Numbered from the stretch's first letter, positions 1 through 12,210 are shown. The stretch is DNA of 64,000 nt from Actinomycetales bacterium SN12 (GCA_002837415.1 PJCV01000006.1:1-64000), one strand, 5' to 3'. Notes: a model not told the origin generated them from the sequence alone. Program-made: numbers and translations.

Positions 1-98
<98 letters not shown>

Positions 99-334
99 AG
101 AAATGCATACACAATCGGGAAAACGACCATGCAGCGAGTTTGAAACTGACCAAAAGAGACGAACATCATTGCTGACATTCATATAAATTGATCCAAAGGA
201 ATTCTCAACCAACCCCCACAAGGGTTGGACGAGGATAATTTGGCATTTGACAAGTGCACGCTGTTGAGTTCTCAAGGATCGGACGCACCCGCACACCCAC
301 CCCATCAGGGCAAGAAGCGCAGGGCAACTTCACA
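99..334 (-). other. rRNA operon leader region
   Basis: This is the untranslated leader between the rRNA promoters and 16S. It holds a small hairpin (arms CCAACCC 209-215 and GGGTTGG 222-228) and the palindrome TTGAGAACTCAA at 264-275, which matches the boxA-like antitermination element known in actinobacterial rRNA leaders. It is visibly more AT-rich than its surroundings (for example 160-250), as usual for precursor rRNA processing regions. No protein gene is credible here. Confidence 0.75.
264..275 (-). promoter_or_regulatory. boxA-like antitermination element of rRNA leader
   Basis: The palindrome TTGAGAACTCAA is followed on the minus strand by CAGCGTGCAC. The same GAGAACTC core occurs in mycobacterial and other actinobacterial rrn leaders, where it recruits Nus factors. 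Assigned by motif only. Confidence 0.6.
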
Positions 335-363
335 ATCGTATGTCCTCCCGACCAGGCCGTCAA
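335..363 (-). promoter_or_regulatory. rRNA promoter (proximal)
   Basis: On the minus strand, TTGACG (358-363) and TACGAT (335-340) are separated by exactly 17 nt, a near-consensus housekeeping sigma promoter pointing at the 16S gene. Confidence 0.8.
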
Positions 364-425
364 ATCCGACACGCCGTAAAGATCAAGGTGAAGACATCCA
401 CCGCCTCTCACGAGGCAGCTGCTCC

Positions 426-453
426 AGCCTAACCCATCCGGCGAGCCTGTCAA
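426..453 (-). promoter_or_regulatory. rRNA promoter (distal)
   Basis: On the minus strand a perfect TTGACA (448-453) and TAGGCT (426-431) are 16 nt apart. With the promoter at 335-363 this gives the tandem promoters typical of rrn operons. The stretch 454-710 further upstream holds no gene that I can support. Confidence 0.75.
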
Positions 454-710
454 ATCGACGAAACCCGCACCGGGAACCACGCTCCCCGGGCCTGACAGCC
501 CCTCCAGACCAACAAGTGATCCGAAGTGGAGGTGGGTGGTTCGCTACTTGGAGGGGAGCCAGGCCCTTCAGGCCTTCCGCTCAACCGCTTGGGGCGAACA
601 AGTAATAAGTTACGCCGATCCCCCACACCCCGCAAATCACCACCCACGCCCGGGCGTGTCGCACGCCACCGTCTGCCCCTGAATACGCGGATGATCAGGC
701 TGTTCCGGCG

Positions 711-716
711 TAGTGT
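711..716 (+). promoter_or_regulatory. -10 box, leaderless, CoA-transferase gene
   Basis: TAGTGT ends 6 nt before the ATG at 723, so the transcript would start at or next to the start codon. No clear -35 is visible. Confidence 0.5.
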
Positions 717-722
717 CTGCTC

Positions 723-1973
723 ATGCAGCAGATGGAGCCTCCACACCCCGTGCCGCTGCCCTCCCGGCTGGCGGTGGGTGAGCTGGCCTGGCGCAGTGTG
801 TGCGCCGTGGGCCGAGCACTCTCCCCCGACAACTTCCGGCCGCCCGATCCCGGCCAGATCGCCGCCGCCTATCGCAGCGATAGGCAGCTCCGCATCGACG
901 GCGAAGTGCCCGACGTATGGTCGCCGCTGTCACGGTTCTGGCGGACGGCCGACGGCTGGGTCCGCACGCACGGCAATTACCCGCATCACGCCTCCGCGCT
1001 CACGGCAGCGCTTCGGGTGCCGCCCCACGCTTCGCCCGAGGACATCTCGAGCAGGCTCGCGACCATGGCATCCGACGTGGCCGCCTACGAGATCACCGCC
1101 GCGGGCGGGCTGTGCGTCACGGTGCGCCGGGAGGATCCGCAGCGCGACGCGATGCTGCGGCGGCATCCGCTCGTCGAGACGCGTCGCGTGGCGGACTCCC
1201 CCGCGCGTCCGCTGCCGCTCCATTCAGTGACCGCTCCCCTCTCGGGCGTGCGCGTCCTCGATCTCACCCGTGTGATCGCCGGTCCGGTCGCCACCCGCAC
1301 ACTCGCCTTCGCGGGAGCGGACGTGCTGCGACTCGACCCGCCTCACCTCCCCGAACCGGAGTGGCAGCACCTGGACACCGGCCACGGCAAGCGCACCGCA
1401 CTGCTCGACGTCGGTGCCGAGTCAGCGCGTGTCGAGAGCCTGCTCGCAGATGCCGACGTCGTCGCGCTCGGATACCGCCCTTCCGCGCTCGCACGTCTGG
1501 GGCTCTCCCCTGCAGCCCTCGCTCGACGGCATCCGCATCTGGTCATCGCCCAGCTGAGCGCGTGGCCTGGCGATGACTCCCCGCGCGGGTTCGACAGTCT
1601 CGTGCAGGCGGAGTCCGGGATCTCGTGGATCGAGTCCGCTGACGGTGGGTCGCCAGGCGCGCTCCCCGCGCAGGCGCTGGATCACTCCGCCGGCTATCTG
1701 CTTGCCGCCGCGGTGATCACGGCCCTGCGACGCCGTGCGGAGGTCGGCGGCGGCTGGCTGGTGCGCACCTCCCTGCGGCGCGTCGCGGCGGAGCTGCTCG
1801 GGATGCCACGGCGGCCCGTCCCCGCGCCTGCGGATGAGTACGAGGCGCGAACTCAGGAATTCGAGGTGGCGGGTCGACGGGTGACGACCGTGGCACCCGC
1901 GGTGCTGTGGCCTGGTGCACCCGCGCGCTTCCGTCCGGCCCGTCCGTGGGGCGGCGACACTCCGGAGTGGTGA
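723..1973 (+). CDS. CoA-transferase family III (CaiB/BaiF) protein
   Basis: A 416-residue protein. From about residue 174 it shows the family III signature (LSGVRVLDLTRVIAGPVA) and later FDSLVQAESG, which matches the conserved region around the family's catalytic acid segment. Family members move CoA between organic acids and usually begin with the signature near residue 5. Here roughly 170 extra residues precede it, and the C-terminal lobe seems shortened. The substrate cannot be told, and activity is uncertain because of this layout. It stands alone, divergent from the rRNA promoters. The ATG is chosen because TAGTGT lies 6 nt upstream (leaderless) and no Shine-Dalgarno sequence is present. 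Confidence 0.8.
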   Translation: MQQMEPPHPVPLPSRLAVGELAWRSVCAVGRALSPDNFRPPDPGQIAAAYRSDRQLRIDGEVPDVWSPLSRFWRTADGWVRTHGNYPHHASALTAALRVPPHASPEDISSRLATMASDVAAYEITAAGGLCVTVRREDPQRDAMLRRHPLVETRRVADSPARPLPLHSVTAPLSGVRVLDLTRVIAGPVATRTLAFAGADVLRLDPPHLPEPEWQHLDTGHGKRTALLDVGAESARVESLLADADVVALGYRPSALARLGLSPAALARRHPHLVIAQLSAWPGDDSPRGFDSLVQAESGISWIESADGGSPGALPAQALDHSAGYLLAAAVITALRRRAEVGGGWLVRTSLRRVAAELLGMPRRPVPAPADEYEARTQEFEVAGRRVTTVAPAVLWPGAPARFRPARPWGGDTPEW

Positions 1974-2014
1974 TCGCCCTCCGTGGCACGACGCGACATG
2001 AGCGAGGCCGAGCG

Positions 2015-2821
2015 TCAGTCCCGCGTCTGGGTCATCCTGCGACGCCGCGCAGAGGCGACCACGATACCCAGCGACAGCACGAGCGTGGCCGCGCCCCACA
2101 GTCCGCACGCCGGCGGCAGCACCCGGTAGGCCAGATGCTGCACGGTGAACGACGCATCGAGAGGACCGAACGCGAGCAGCCCGACGACCCACGCGGCGAT
2201 GAGGATCGCCGGCAGGCTCAGCATCCAGATCCACCGGGCCCACGCCGGCAGCATCCGCGTGAGGCGCTCGACCGGCCGGCGGCGCAGCCAGATCAGGGCG
2301 AAGACGCCGATGACCAGCAGTCCGACCACGCTCGATCCGTGCTGCAGCCACTTGTAGCCCGCGAGTGGTCCCCACATCTGCTGCAGCGCGGGAATCGCCT
2401 CCACACCCCAGCGTCCCTCGTGGGTGAAAAGGTCCCAGCCGATGTGCGAGAGCACCCCGAGCATCAGCGAGATCACCAGCAGCAGCGGATAGCCGAAGCG
2501 CTCGCGCGGAGCGACCAGCTCGATCGCCGCGTCAGCGCCGGTGCGTCGCCAGTCACCCGGAAGACGGTCGGCGATGGCATCCGGGGCCAGCTCGACGGAT
2601 GCCGGACGAAGCACCACCCGCCAGACCAGCAGCAGCACGAAGGCGACGAGAGTCGTCCACACGATGTTGGACCAGCCGTGCGTGAAGCCGTACGAGAGTC
2701 CCGCCCCGCGCAGGAACAGCGGCAGATCCGGCGTCATCGCACCGATCGCCATCGCAGACGGCACCAGCGGTGATCGCGCGAACGGCAGCGCGATCACCGC
2801 ATGGCTCGGAGTGAAGGGCAT
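2015..2821 (-). CDS. DUF4184 family integral membrane protein
   Basis: A 268-residue protein starting MPFTPSHAVIALPF, the typical N-terminus of DUF4184 proteins, with the conserved HGWSN and HIGWDLFTHEG stretches. There are about six hydrophobic segments, including residues 55-75, 125-145 and 170-190. The family's function is unknown. The start lies 2 nt after the tyrS stop, so it is almost certainly co-transcribed with and possibly translationally coupled to tyrS. The pairing gives no clear functional hint. The C-terminus is basic (RRRRMTQTRD). Confidence 0.85.
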   Translation of the reverse strand: MPFTPSHAVIALPFARSPLVPSAMAIGAMTPDLPLFLRGAGLSYGFTHGWSNIVWTTLVAFVLLLVWRVVLRPASVELAPDAIADRLPGDWRRTGADAAIELVAPRERFGYPLLLVISLMLGVLSHIGWDLFTHEGRWGVEAIPALQQMWGPLAGYKWLQHGSSVVGLLVIGVFALIWLRRRPVERLTRMLPAWARWIWMLSLPAILIAAWVVGLLAFGPLDASFTVQHLAYRVLPPACGLWGAATLVLSLGIVVASARRRRMTQTRD

Positions 2822-2823
2822 GC

Positions 2824-4125
2824 TCAGCCGATGAAGACGCCCGCGAGGGTCTTCTTGCCGCGGCGCAGCACGGAGACGCCGCCGGGCAGCGTGCCCTGAA
2901 CGGTGGTCTCGTCGTCGACGACCTTGGCGCCGTCGAGTGTGACGCCGCCCTGCGTGATCGCCCGCCGCGCCTCGGATGCGCTGGTGACCAGGCCGGTCGC
3001 GACCAGCGCATCGACGACGGATGCTCCGGCCGGCACGGTGGCATTCGGCAGCTCGTCGAGCGCCGTGCGCAGGGTCGCCGCGTCGAGCTCGCTCAGGTCA
3101 CCCTGCCCGAACAGCGCCTCCGACGCCGCGATCACCGCGGCCGTCGCCTCGGCGCCGTGCACGGTGGTGCACACCTCGAGCGCGAGGCGCTTCTGCGCCG
3201 CTCGTCGGAACGGCTCGCTCTCGACGAGAGCGGCGTACTCCTCGATCTCGGCGCGAGTCAGGAAGGTGAAGACCTTGAGCCGTTCGATCACGTCGGCATC
3301 GGCGGTGCTGAGCCAGAACTGGTACATCCGGTACGGGCTGCACATGTCGGCGTCGAGCCAGACCGCATTGCCCTCGCTCTTGCCGAACTTCGTGCCGTCG
3401 CTGTTGGTGATCAGCGGGGTGCCGATGGCGTGCGCGGAGGCGCCCTCGACGCGGTGGATGAGATCCGTGCCGCTGGTGAGGTTTCCCCACTGGTCGCTTC
3501 CGCCGGTCTGCAGCACGCAGTCGTAGGAGCGGTACAGCTCGAGGAAGTCCATGCCCTGCAGGATCTGGTAGCTGAACTCGGTGTAGCTGATGCCGGCATC
3601 CGAGTTCAGACGCGCTGCCACAGCATCTTTCTTCAGCATCGTGCCGACGCGGTAGTGCTTTCCGATCTCGCGCAGGAAGTCGATGGCGCTCATCGGCGCC
3701 GTCCAGTCGAGGTTGTTCACCATGCGGGCGGCGTTCTCGCCCTCGAAGCTGAGGAAGCGCTCGACCTGTGCGCGCAGGCGCTGCACCCACTCCTCGACGG
3801 TCTCGCGCGTGTTGAGCGTGCGCTCGGCCGTGGGGCGCGGGTCGCCGATCAGACCGGTCGAGCCGCCGACGAGGCCGAGCGGCTTGTGCCCCGCGAGCTG
3901 GATGCGGCGCAGGGTGAGCAGCTGCACGAGGTTGCCGAGGTGCAGGCTCGGGGCGGTCGGGTCGAATCCGCAGTAATACGTGATCGGGTCCCCGGCGAGA
4001 AGGGCGCGCAGCGCCTCCTGATCGGTGGACACGTGGACGAGGCCGCGCCACAGCAGCTCGTCCCACACGTTCTCGAACGTGGGGTCGAGCGCCACCGGGG
4101 CGGTCGTCAGAGCGGGATTCGACAC
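2824..4125 (-). CDS. tyrS: tyrosyl-tRNA synthetase
   Basis: A 433-residue class I aminoacyl-tRNA synthetase that charges tRNA-Tyr in the cytoplasm. The HIGH-like motif (PSLHLGNL, about 59-66), the KMSKS-like KFGKS (about 246-250) and the tyrosine-pocket region LQTGGSDQWGN are all present. A C-terminal S4 RNA-binding domain covers about 370-430. A longer open frame runs upstream, but the family length and the VSNPAL N-terminus favour the GTG at 4123-4125, which has TAGCCT 7 nt upstream (leaderless). No T-box leader is visible. The DUF4184 gene follows after 2 nt. Confidence 0.96.
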   Translation of the reverse strand: MSNPALTTAPVALDPTFENVWDELLWRGLVHVSTDQEALRALLAGDPITYYCGFDPTAPSLHLGNLVQLLTLRRIQLAGHKPLGLVGGSTGLIGDPRPTAERTLNTRETVEEWVQRLRAQVERFLSFEGENAARMVNNLDWTAPMSAIDFLREIGKHYRVGTMLKKDAVAARLNSDAGISYTEFSYQILQGMDFLELYRSYDCVLQTGGSDQWGNLTSGTDLIHRVEGASAHAIGTPLITNSDGTKFGKSEGNAVWLDADMCSPYRMYQFWLSTADADVIERLKVFTFLTRAEIEEYAALVESEPFRRAAQKRLALEVCTTVHGAEATAAVIAASEALFGQGDLSELDAATLRTALDELPNATVPAGASVVDALVATGLVTSASEARRAITQGGVTLDGAKVVDDETTVQGTLPGGVSVLRRGKKTLAGVFIG

Positions 4126-4132
4126 GCGTTCC

Positions 4133-4138
4133 AGGCTA
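4133..4138 (-). promoter_or_regulatory. -10 box, leaderless, tyrS
   Basis: TAGCCT on the minus strand ends 7 nt before the GTG start of tyrS. The -35 region is not recognisable. Confidence 0.45.
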
Positions 4139-4198
4139 TCAGCGCACGACACGCGCACCGTCCCGTCGGGTGTCGGATGCCCGTGGGATGCTGTCGGC

Positions 4199-4783
4199 AT
4201 GTCGCCGGTCGATCCGCTCACCTCCGCCGTGCTCGCCTCGATCATCCTGATCGTGCTGGTCATCGTGCTCGTGCTCTCGCTGCTCGGCGTGCGCACGCCC
4301 TCGACGGCGACGATGGCGGTGTGCGTTGTCCTGCTCGTCGCTGCGGTGACGATCGTGATCGTCGTCCACCCGATCGCGATGCCGGCGATCGGGGTGCCGA
4401 TGACGGTGATCGGGATCGGCGCCGCGACTCTCGGGGGCAACCCGTTCACTCGACGGGCGCTGGATATCGCCACCGGCAAGCGTGTGCGCGAGACCCCGGA
4501 CGGCGGCATCCTCATCGTCGCCGCGCAGCACGCAGATCTCGCGGACGTGCGGACCCTCATGCGCGGAGGAACCGTGATCGGCTACCTCGAGCGGATCTGC
4601 ACCGTGCTGGCGATCGCCGTGGGATTCCCGGAGGCGATCGCCGCGATCATCGCCGTGAAGGGCATCGGCCGCTTCCCCGAGCTGGGCGAGGCCGAAGCGA
4701 GGGAGCGCTTCATCATCGGCACCCTCGCCAGCCTGCTCTGGGCAGGGGCGATCGGCCTGATCCTGCGCCTCAGCCTGGGTTGA
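4199..4783 (+). CDS. membrane protein, DUF3307-like C-terminus, SatD neighbour
   Basis: A 194-residue integral membrane protein with hydrophobic segments near 10-30, 36-57, 60-80, 130-150 and 170-190. The segment GYLERICTVLAIAVGFPEAI followed by AAIIAVKGIGRFPEL and FIIGTLAS resembles the C-terminal part of DUF3307 membrane proteins, which commonly sit beside satD genes (recalled family knowledge, not searched). The gene is convergent with the SatD gene and overlaps its end by 14 bp. Function is unknown. The ATG at 4199 is chosen because the hydrophobic N-terminus begins there. A longer in-frame extension upstream would run into the tyrS promoter. Confidence 0.7.
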   Translation: MSPVDPLTSAVLASIILIVLVIVLVLSLLGVRTPSTATMAVCVVLLVAAVTIVIVVHPIAMPAIGVPMTVIGIGAATLGGNPFTRRALDIATGKRVRETPDGGILIVAAQHADLADVRTLMRGGTVIGYLERICTVLAIAVGFPEAIAAIIAVKGIGRFPELGEAEARERFIIGTLASLLWAGAIGLILRLSLG

Positions 4784-5417
4784 GCTCGAGCAGCCGGAAT
4801 CCCTCGACCACCGCTGCCGAGCCCGCGGCCGTCAGCGCCTGCGATACCGCCGACTGCGTGACCCCCTCCTCTGCGGCGAGCTCGCGCTGAGTGCGGCCGA
4901 GGCAGCGGCCGTAGGTCAGCCGGCGCAGGCGCTCCCGCATTCCGCCGACGAGTTCATCCCGAGCCAGCAGATACGCGTTCGCCCACCGCACCTGCTCGAG
5001 AGGCATCTGTGCACTCTCGTGCACGACGATCCAGGTGCGGGCCTCGGGCGCCGCGCGCTTCTGCAGCGCCTGCACATGCTCGATGGCGCTGCGCGCAGCC
5101 CACCAACCTGGTCCCTCGGAGATGCCGTCCTTCGACGCCGTCGAGGGGATGCGGCCCACATCGCCGACGCCGATCCCGAAGCGGAACTCCACTCCGTCCG
5201 GCAGTGCGAGACGGATCAGCAGCAGAGAGGCCAGTGCGGCGTCGAGCGTCGGGTAGATGCCCTGCTGCTCATCGCCGACCGTCGGGCGGAGCGGCTGCGC
5301 AGCCAGGGGAAGGTCCTGCTGCACCCGAGCGATCGCCGCATCGAAGTGCTGCTGCGCTTCGATGCGGTCATCCAGCTGCCGGGATCCGATGATGTCGGCC
5401 GTGACTGCGATCACCAT
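4770..5417 (-). CDS. SatD family protein with C-terminal HTH
   Basis: A 215-residue protein beginning MVIAVTADIIGSRQL, the usual SatD start, followed by the conserved PTVGDEQQGIYPTL and FRFGIGVGDVG blocks. SatD was named from a streptococcal acid-tolerance locus, and its biochemical role is unclear. The last 50 residues contain a helix-turn-helix-like segment (RTQRELAAEEGVTQSAVSQA), so it may bind DNA and could control its own promoter, where a perfect 12-bp palindrome lies. The DUF3307-like neighbour is convergent and overlaps by 14 bp. Confidence 0.82.
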   Translation of the reverse strand: MVIAVTADIIGSRQLDDRIEAQQHFDAAIARVQQDLPLAAQPLRPTVGDEQQGIYPTLDAALASLLLIRLALPDGVEFRFGIGVGDVGRIPSTASKDGISEGPGWWAARSAIEHVQALQKRAAPEARTWIVVHESAQMPLEQVRWANAYLLARDELVGGMRERLRRLTYGRCLGRTQRELAAEEGVTQSAVSQALTAAGSAAVVEGFRLLELNPG

Positions 5418-5436
5418 GGCATTAGGGTATCACTGA

Positions 5437-5448
5437 TATCGCGCGATA
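5437..5448. promoter_or_regulatory. palindromic operator candidate upstream of satD
   Basis: TATCGCGCGATA is a perfect 12-bp palindrome located 20 bp upstream of the SatD start, inside an unusually AT-rich stretch (5425-5480). Position and symmetry suit a repressor site. The SatD protein's own HTH is the obvious candidate binder, which is an inference. Confidence 0.5.
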
Positions 5449-5499
5449 ATAAGCAGATCGCTCATATTCCGCGGTTATCAGTTCCGGGGATCGCGGCGA

Positions 5500-7849
<2,350 letters not shown>

Positions 7850-7853
<4 letters not shown>

Positions 7854-9091
7854 GCGGAGGCCTCCGAGAGGGTCGTTGCGGTCTGTGCCTGCGCGGTCTC
7901 TGCGACGGCCGCGAGCGCAGCGCCGAAGCGCGTGACGAACTCGTCGACCTCGTCGTCGCCGATCGTGTAGGCGGGGGCGATGCGGATGATGTCGGCCGTA
8001 GGTGCGTTGACGATGAGTCCGCGCTCGTGTGCGGCCGCGCGGACGTCGGCGGCGACCGGCGCGGTGAGGTGGATGCCGATGAGCAGGCCGGCTCCCGAGG
8101 TGCGGTCGACCAGCGGCAGCGACGTCACCGCATCGCGCAGCTGGGCTCCTCGGGCGGTGACGTTCTCGAGCAGGTTCTCGCTCTCGATGTAGCCGAGCAC
8201 GGCGTTGGCGACGGCGCTGGCGAGCGGGTTGCCGCCGAACGTCGAGTTGTGGGTTCCGGGATAGAACAGGTCGCCGGCCGCTCCGAATGTGATGAGCGCG
8301 CCGAGCGGGAAGCCCGCCCCGATGCTCTTCGCCACGGTCACCGCATCCGGCGTGATGCCCTCGCGCTGGAAGGCGAACCACTCCCCCGTGCGTCCCGACC
8401 CGGTCTGCACCTCGTCGAGGATCAGCAGCGCGTCGTTCTCGGTGGCGAGCTCGCGAGCACGCACGAGGAATCCGGCCGGGAGCTCGACGACGCCCGCCTC
8501 GCCCTGGATCGGCTCGACGATCAACGCCGCGACGGCCTGTGACGCGAATGCCGACTCGAGGCTCTCGACAGAGCGCTCGACGGTCACCACATCGGGGATC
8601 GCGGGCTGGAAGGGGTCGCGGTACGCGGCCTTCGGCGTCAGCGACAGCGTGCCCATCGTGCGCCCGTGGAAGGCGCCCTCGACCACGAGGATCGTCGTGC
8701 GGGCTCTGCCCTCGGTCTCGGTGAAGCGCGCACCGTGCAGACGCGACAGCTTGATGGCGGTCTCGTTCGCCTCGGCGCCGGAGTTCGCCAGGTACACGCG
8801 GCCCTGCTCACCCGTGCCGGCCAGGCGCTTCAGTCGCGCGGCGATCTCGAGCTGAGCGGGCGAGGCGAAGTAGTTCGACACGTGCGACAGCGTCGCGGCC
8901 TGCCGCGAGACGGCGTCGACGAAGACGGGGTGGGCGTGCCCGAGGCAGTTCACCGCGATGCCACCGAGGAAGTCGAGGTAGCGGTTCTCATCGGCGTCCC
9001 ACACCCACGAGCCGTCGCCCCTGGTCAGCAGCGCCAGGCGCCCGCCCAGACTCATCAGATCGCGTGCCGCGTCATCGTTCCAGTCAGACAC
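7850..9091 (-). CDS. argD: acetylornithine aminotransferase
   Basis: A 413-residue class III PLP aminotransferase that converts N-acetylglutamate semialdehyde to N-acetylornithine. The PLP-binding lysine is in [14 protein letters not shown], and the [13 protein letters not shown] block carries the conserved aspartate. The GTG at 9089-9091 (VSDWNDD) is chosen. It overlaps argB by 8 bp, which fits the coupled operon. A longer frame would lie within argB and does not resemble the family. Confidence 0.95.
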
Positions 9092-9986
9092 CCTTGACCA
9101 CCTCCGTGCCGATTCCCTTGCTCGTGAACAGCTCGACCAGCACCGAATGCGGCACCCGTCCGTCGATGATGGCGGCGGCGTCGACGCCGCCCTCGACGGC
9201 ATCGAGGCAGGCTCGCATCTTCGGGATCATCCCCGACTCGAGCGTCGGGAGCATCTCGGCCAGCGAGCCGGATGTGAGGTGCGAGACGAGCGAGTCGCGG
9301 TTGGGCCAGTCGGCGTAGAGCCCCGGCACATCTGTGAGGATCACCAGCTTGCGGGCGTTGAGCGCGACGGCGAGGGCGGATGCCGCGGCATCCGCGTTGA
9401 CGTTGAGCGACTGCCCGGGGTGGTCGAGGTCGGGGGCGATCGAGGAGACGACCGGGATGCGCCCGGAGGCGAGGTGATCCAGCACGGGGGTCGGGTCGAC
9501 CTGCACGACGTCGCCCACGCGACCCAGGTCGACCTCTTCGCCGTCGATCACCACGCCACGACGACGACCGCCGAACAGACCCGCGTCCTCTCCGCTGAGC
9601 CCGGTCGCGATGGGCCCGTGCGAGTTGATCTTCGCGACCAGCTGGGGGTTCACCTGGCCGGTGAGCACCATGCGGACCACGCTGATCGCCTCGGTGTTGG
9701 TGACCCGGTAACCGCCCTTGAACTCGCTCGGGATCGCGAGTCGGTCGAGCATGTTCGAGATCTGCGGGCCGCCGCCGTGCACGACGACGGGCTGCACGCC
9801 GACATAGCGCAGGTACGCGATGTCCTGCGCGAACGCCTCCTGCAGCTCGTCCGAGACCATCGCATTGCCGCCGTACTTCACGACGACGATCTGGTCGCGG
9901 AACTTCTTCAGCCACGGCAGGGATTCGATGAGGGTGCCGGCCTTGACGGCCGCCTCTTCGGGCGAGGTGTCGTGGATGTCGGTCAT
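9084..9986 (-). CDS. argB: acetylglutamate kinase
   Basis: A 300-residue amino-acid kinase that phosphorylates N-acetylglutamate. KYGGNAM (about 30-36), VHGGGPQI (about 65-72) and the C-terminal [10 protein letters not shown] block are family hallmarks. In actinobacteria this step is usually feedback-inhibited by arginine, which is consistent with the long N-terminal helix [20 protein letters not shown]. The start ATG overlaps the argJ stop (ATGA). Confidence 0.96.
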   Translation of the reverse strand: MTDIHDTSPEEAAVKAGTLIESLPWLKKFRDQIVVVKYGGNAMVSDELQEAFAQDIAYLRYVGVQPVVVHGGGPQISNMLDRLAIPSEFKGGYRVTNTEAISVVRMVLTGQVNPQLVAKINSHGPIATGLSGEDAGLFGGRRRGVVIDGEEVDLGRVGDVVQVDPTPVLDHLASGRIPVVSSIAPDLDHPGQSLNVNADAAASALAVALNARKLVILTDVPGLYADWPNRDSLVSHLTSGSLAEMLPTLESGMIPKMRACLDAVEGGVDAAAIIDGRVPHSVLVELFTSKGIGTEVVKGV

Positions 9987-11140
9987 GAGGCGTAGGCGCT
10001 GTTCTCGTGCACGTAGTCGTGGGTCAGGTCGTTGGTGAGGATGGTGGCGGTGGCGTCGCCCAGCTTCAGGTCGATCTCGATATGCACCTCGCGCGGTGTC
10101 AGGTCGACCTCCTCGCGCGGTCGATCCGGGCCGCCGGCGGTGCACACGCGCACGCCGTTCATCGACACGTCGACGTCGTACGGATCGAACTGGGCGGAGG
10201 TGGTGCCGATCGCGGCGAGAACTCGGCCCCAGTTCGGATCGTTGCCGAAGATCGCCGCTTTGAAGAGGTTGTTCCGTGCAACCGACCGGCCCACTTCCAC
10301 GGCCTCGGTCTCGGTGACGGCGTTCCTCACCTCGATGGCGATGCTGTGGCTCGCGCCTTCGGCATCCGCCTGCAGCTGCTCGGCGAGATCGCGGCAGAGC
10401 TCCGTGAGCGCGGCGGCGAAATCGTCCAGATCGGGACGGATGCCGCTGGCGGCATTCGCGAGCAGCGTGACCTGATCGTTGGTGGACATGCATCCGTCCG
10501 AGTCGAGCCGGTCGAAGCTGACGGCGGTCGCCCTGCGCAGTGCCGCGTCGGCTTCGGATGCCTCGAGGTCGGCGTCGGTGGTGATGACGACGAGCATGGT
10601 CGCGAGTCCCGGGGCGAGCATGCCCGCGCCCTTGGCCATGCCGCCGATCGTCCAGCCGTCGCGGCTGACGACCGCGATCTTCGGCACGCTGTCGGTCGTC
10701 ATGATGGCCGCCGCCGCGTCGTCGCCGCCGTCGGCGCTGAGTGCGGCGATGCCGCGCTCGACGCCGTCGAGCACCTTGTCGCGGAACACCTCGTCGCCGG
10801 TGCCGATGAGCCCGGTCGAGCACACCAGCACGTCACCGGCGCTGACATCGAGCAGTTCGGCTGCCTTCTCGGCGGTGAGGTGGGTGGTCTGGAAGCCGAA
10901 GGCGCCGGTGAAGCAGTTCGCTCCCCCGGAGTTGAGCACGACCGCCTCGACCACGCGATCGGCGATGACCTGCTGCGACCAGATGATCGGGTTGGCCTTG
11001 GCGCGGTTGGTGGTGAAGACGGCGGCGCCGATCTTGCGGGGGCCGCGGTTGACGACTACGGCGACGTCAGGCTTGCCGGTGCTCTTCAGGCCTGCGGCGA
11101 CTCCGGACGCTTCGAATCCCTGGGGTGCGGTGACACTCAC
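9983..11140 (-). CDS. argJ: glutamate N-acetyltransferase / ornithine acetyltransferase
   Basis: A 385-residue precursor that self-cleaves into two chains. The conserved MTTD motif (residues 147-150) marks the cleavage and nucleophilic threonine region, and [11 protein letters not shown] is the typical upstream block. The enzyme recycles the acetyl group from acetylornithine to glutamate, so this pathway is the cyclic version. The GTG at 11138-11140 overlaps the argC stop (GTGA). The end [10 protein letters not shown] is the family's usual C-terminus. Confidence 0.95.
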   Translation of the reverse strand: MSVTAPQGFEASGVAAGLKSTGKPDVAVVVNRGPRKIGAAVFTTNRAKANPIIWSQQVIADRVVEAVVLNSGGANCFTGAFGFQTTHLTAEKAAELLDVSAGDVLVCSTGLIGTGDEVFRDKVLDGVERGIAALSADGGDDAAAAIMTTDSVPKIAVVSRDGWTIGGMAKGAGMLAPGLATMLVVITTDADLEASEADAALRRATAVSFDRLDSDGCMSTNDQVTLLANAASGIRPDLDDFAAALTELCRDLAEQLQADAEGASHSIAIEVRNAVTETEAVEVGRSVARNNLFKAAIFGNDPNWGRVLAAIGTTSAQFDPYDVDVSMNGVRVCTAGGPDRPREEVDLTPREVHIEIDLKLGDATATILTNDLTHDYVHENSAYAS

Positions 11141-12204
11141 GGCGCGACTCCGTTCACGGTGAGGGCGCGACCTTCTGGCAGGCCGAGCGCGATGTTCATG
11201 GACTGCACGGCGGCGCCGGCCGTCCCCTTGACGAGGTTGTCGACGGCGGTGACGACGATCACCCGGTTCGCGGCCCTGTCGATCGCGAGGCCCATCAGCG
11301 CGGTGTTCGCGCCGAGCACGTCGGCGGTGCGGGGGAAGTGGCCCTCGGGAAGCAGCTGGACGAATGTCTCGTCGCCGTAGGCGCTCTGCCACGCGTCGCG
11401 GATCTCCACGTCGGTGACTCCGCCGGCGATCGGCGCGCTGGAGGTGGCGAGGATGCCCCTGGCCATCGGGACGATGACGGGGGTGAACGAGATGCGGATG
11501 TCCTCATGACCGGTCCCTGAGCCCGCCGAAGGGGACGCCGCGGCGAGCGCCTGCCGGATCTCGGGGATATGCCGGTGCGAGCCGCCGACCGCGTACGGGT
11601 TGGCGGTGCCGAGGATCTCGCTGCCGAGCAGGTTGGTCTTCAGGCTCTTGCCGGCGCCCGAGGGGCCGACGGCGAGCATGCTGACGATGTCGGATGGGTC
11701 GATCACGCCGGCCGCGACGCCGGGTGCGAGGCTGAGGCTCACCGTGGAGGCGTTGCAGCCCGGGGCGGCGATGCGGTTCGCTCCGCGGAGGTTCTCGCGC
11801 TGCTTCCGCCCGTCCACCAGCAGCTCGGGCACGCCGTAGGTCCATGCCTCGTGGAAGGTGCCGCCGTAGAAGGCATCCCAGGCGTCTCGCGAGGCGAGAC
11901 GGTGGTCCGCTCCCGCGTCGATCACCAGCGGCGCGTCCTGCAGGGCGTCCGTGTACTGGCCGGACTGGCCGTGCGGCAGCGCGAGGAAGACGATGTCGTG
12001 CCCGGAGAGGATCTCGGGAGTGGTGTCCTGCAGCGTCAGATGTGCGAGGGATCGGAGGTGGGGCTGGTGCTCGATGAGCGGCTGACCCGCGTTGGAGTGC
12101 GCGGTCACGGTGCGGATCTCGATGTCGGGATGGGCGGCGAGAAGCCGCAGGATCTCGCCTCCCGCATAGCCGGATGCGCCGGAGACGGCGACGGAGTACG
12201 TCAT
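11137..12204 (-). CDS. argC: N-acetyl-gamma-glutamyl-phosphate reductase
   Basis: A 355-residue NADPH-dependent reductase, the first gene of the operon. The Rossmann motif GASGYAGGE (9-17) and the catalytic Cys150 in [10 protein letters not shown] are present. Residues 225-232 (PSAGSGTG) are encoded by a copy of the REP-like element described below and sit in what should be a surface loop, lengthening the protein slightly. The ATG has TAAGGT 6 nt upstream, suggesting a leaderless transcript. A second promoter and a short ORF lie about 180-270 nt further upstream. Confidence 0.95.
   Translation of the reverse strand: MTYSVAVSGASGYAGGEILRLLAAHPDIEIRTVTAHSNAGQPLIEHQPHLRSLAHLTLQDTTPEILSGHDIVFLALPHGQSGQYTDALQDAPLVIDAGADHRLASRDAWDAFYGGTFHEAWTYGVPELLVDGRKQRENLRGANRIAAPGCNASTVSLSLAPGVAAGVIDPSDIVSMLAVGPSGAGKSLKTNLLGSEILGTANPYAVGGSHRHIPEIRQALAAASPSAGSGTGHEDIRISFTPVIVPMARGILATSSAPIAGGVTDVEIRDAWQSAYGDETFVQLLPEGHFPRTADVLGANTALMGLAIDRAANRVIVVTAVDNLVKGTAGAAVQSMNIALGLPEGRALTVNGVAP
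11512..11533. repeat. REP-like element copy inside argC
   Basis: This 22-bp copy reads GGTCCCTGAGC CCGCCGAAGGG on the plus strand and matches the intergenic and rph copies at all but three or four positions. It is in frame and encodes PSAGSGT in ArgC. Confidence 0.65.
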
Positions 12205-12210
12205 GCTTCT

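Noticed and set aside
4126..4198. T-box leader upstream of tyrS
   Set aside because: Only about 70 bp separate tyrS from the divergent gene, and the -10 lies 7 nt before the start codon. There is no room for a T-box.
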